This document shows, piece after piece, positions 62,812 through 64,000 of a DNA stretch of 64,000 nucleotides. This stretch comes from Sphaerochaetaceae bacterium. Lineage in GTDB: Bacteria; Spirochaetota; Spirochaetia; Sphaerochaetales; Sphaerochaetaceae. The number at the start of each line of letters is the position of its first letter. Position 1 is the first letter of the stretch. The position numbers and the translations under genes are program-made. The stretch spans positions 62,001-126,000 of the forward strand of contig JAQQAI010000089.1 of the NCBI GenBank assembly GCA_028532915.1. Reading direction: 5' to 3'. The notes under the pieces were generated by a model that saw only the letters and a list, made by a program, of their open reading frames with translations, was not told the DNA's origin and ran no database searches.

Positions 62812-63999
62812 TTATGGACTGACTTGATCTACCGTGACATTCTTATAGACCGGCAGCATTGTCACCGGCTGTTCATATCCTTCGATATTTTCCTTCATTG
62901 CAACAAGATAAGGTACTTGTATATTCAGAAGTGGTCCATTCTCATAAAAATAGTTCTGTAGTTCATCATAGAGCTGCTGTCTTTTGTCATTATGAACCTC
63001 GCGGGAAATAGAATCAATAAGTTCGTCAAGATAAGGTTCGGCGAGTTTTGATTCATTCCACGGAGCATCTGAGACAAATGCGAGTCTCAGCAGCATCGAC
63101 GGATCGACTCTGACACCCCAGGTAGTAAGTGAGAGGGGGACGTTCAGCCAGTACTGCGCGAAGTAGATATCCCTGGGATATCCTTTGAGGATGATTTCAA
63201 TTCCGGCATCTTTGGCCAGTTCTTTGATGGTCTGGGCAATATTCTGATTATAGACGTGATCAGAAGCATAGGTAAGCTCAATAGTAAGTCCGTCTGGGTA
63301 GCCGGCTTCACTGAGAAGCTGTTTTGCCTTTTCCACATCTCTCTTTCGATATGGAATTTCCGAGTACTGGGGTAGGGCGCTCATGATAGGAGTTTCGCTG
63401 TATTCTATTCCTTCATGCAGTGTGAGGGTAGTGGCTCTCGCAAGAATCTGGGGGTCCATCGCATATTTGAGAGCCAACCGAACTCTGTTGTCCTCAAACG
63501 GGGCTCTGTCTGCAGCCATCGAGATAAACCTCTGGTCCATATAGGGAATAACGACTTTCAACTCTTCTTCCTCTTTTAGACGATCGACCATGACCGGAGT
63601 GATGAATGGGACGATATCGACTTTATCATTGAGAAGCATGGCGAGAGAGACTTCCACATCGGAATTGAAATATATGTGAAGTTCATCGATGTAAGGTTTC
63701 CCTTCTTCCCAATAGTCTTCATTCTTGACCAGCAGTGCGGATTCTTTTGAAATGAGGGATTCAACCTTGAATGGTCCGGTTCCCATAGGTGCTGTTTCTC
63801 CGAGTTTATCGTAATCATATCCAGATGAGAGCATAGCCATATTGAAGTCGGTCATCTGATACATGAAAGTGGGAAGGACTGTATCCAGATATATCGCTAC
63901 AGTGTATTCGTCTATCTTCTCAATTTTTGTGACGGTTGAAAAATCTTCTTTCTTTGAATGTCCGACAGAAGGATCCTGCGTACGTTCAAGAGTGAAAAT
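62812..63999 (-). CDS. Peptide ABC transporter substrate-binding protein, second copy, truncated at the window edge
   Basis: The frame is open to the window end, so the N-terminus including the signal peptide is missing; an internal ATG at 63864 is not the start. About 395 residues are visible, beginning IFTLERTQDPSVGHSKKEDF, closely parallel to the copy at 60393 (ERTQDPAVGHLKKNDF). It continues with MGTGPFKVESLISKESALLVKN and PQYSEIPYRKRDVEKAKQLLSEAGYPDG. The regulator gene follows its stop by 12 bases, so the two are probably one operon. Confidence 0.93.
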   Translation of the reverse strand: MFTLERTQDPSVGHSKKEDFSTVTKIEKIDEYTVAIYLDTVLPTFMYQMTDFNMAMLSSGYDYDKLGETAPMGTGPFKVESLISKESALLVKNEDYWEEGKPYIDELHIYFNSDVEVSLAMLLNDKVDIVPFITPVMVDRLKEEEELKVVIPYMDQRFISMAADRAPFEDNRVRLALKYAMDPQILARATTLTLHEGIEYSETPIMSALPQYSEIPYRKRDVEKAKQLLSEAGYPDGLTIELTYASDHVYNQNIAQTIKELAKDAGIEIILKGYPRDIYFAQYWLNVPLSLTTWGVRVDPSMLLRLAFVSDAPWNESKLAEPYLDELIDSISREVHNDKRQQLYDELQNYFYENGPLLNIQVPYLVAMKENIEGYEQPVTMLPVYKNVTVDQVSP

Positions 64000-64000
64000 G

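Noticed and set aside
1-64000. CRISPR array, insertion sequence, prophage or toxin-antitoxin module
   Set aside because: I looked for spaced direct repeats, transposase or integrase motifs and small paired genes and found none.

Overview
This window reads as an ordinary, gene-dense stretch of a spirochaete chromosome, most likely the Sphaerochaeta/Spirochaeta side of the phylum. That placement is inference from gene content and style: a compact SMC protein, a eukaryote-like (type 2) IleRS, a full Rnf complex, LolCDE, a multiple-sugar ChvE/GguAB-like transporter, secreted proteins ending their signal peptides in LFAQG/IFAGG, and a fused radical-SAM protein beside rnpB. I see no insertion sequence, prophage, CRISPR array or integron. 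Base and codon use look uniform throughout. Coding density is very high, with many ATGA/TAATG overlaps, so most genes sit in translationally coupled operons.

Layout. 1-7.1 kb: a 5'-truncated smc, then ffh-rpsP-khpA-rimM-trmD-rplS (protein targeting and ribosome maturation), a spirochaete-type zinc-ribbon protein and coaD. 7.1-13.0 kb: rpmF-acpP-rnc, a convergent CCA-adding enzyme, and ileS. 13-24 kb: a lipoprotein, an FmdB zinc ribbon, thiI with its own cysteine desulfurase (tRNA 4-thiouridine), aroB, a DEAH RNA helicase, hisS, a second class-II nucleotidyltransferase (PcnB-like) and an unusual P-loop/Asp23-like protein. 23.7-28.7 kb: rnfCDGEAB, the ion-pumping ferredoxin:NAD+ oxidoreductase. 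28.7-41.1 kb: a GH57-like protein without its catalytic residues, translationally coupled to prfB (RF2, with its programmed +1 frameshift), then ftsY, an envelope beta-repeat protein, lolC/D/E, RNase Z, an FtsB-like protein and a TsaC/Sua5 protein.

41-53.8 kb: a sugar ABC transporter operon, a DUF1015 protein, chorismate mutase (aroH), a secreted helical protein, tRNA-Thr and tRNA-Tyr, a YkgJ-like cysteine cluster protein, dnaG-rpoD and a coiled-coil zinc ribbon protein. 53.8-64 kb: rnpB (RNase P RNA), a radical-SAM/DUF2344 fusion protein, and on the minus strand a peptide transporter locus (oppA2-regulator, then promoter, structured leader, oppA-oppB-oppC-oppDF).

The parts most worth a second look are: (i) the peptide transporter locus, whose regulator joins a GntR winged helix to an RCK_C (TrkA_C) domain, the BusR architecture, and whose oppA leader can fold into a long closed stem with an inner hairpin; (ii) the catalytically dead-looking GH57 protein coupled to RF2; (iii) the P-loop/Asp23 protein divergent from rnf across a large interrupted inverted repeat; (iv) the hinge-poor SMC; and (v) the rnpB-linked radical SAM fusion. 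No stretch longer than about 300 bases lacks a gene; the longest non-coding gaps are about 60-225 bases and are described below. Everything was read by eye; no database search or folding program was run.
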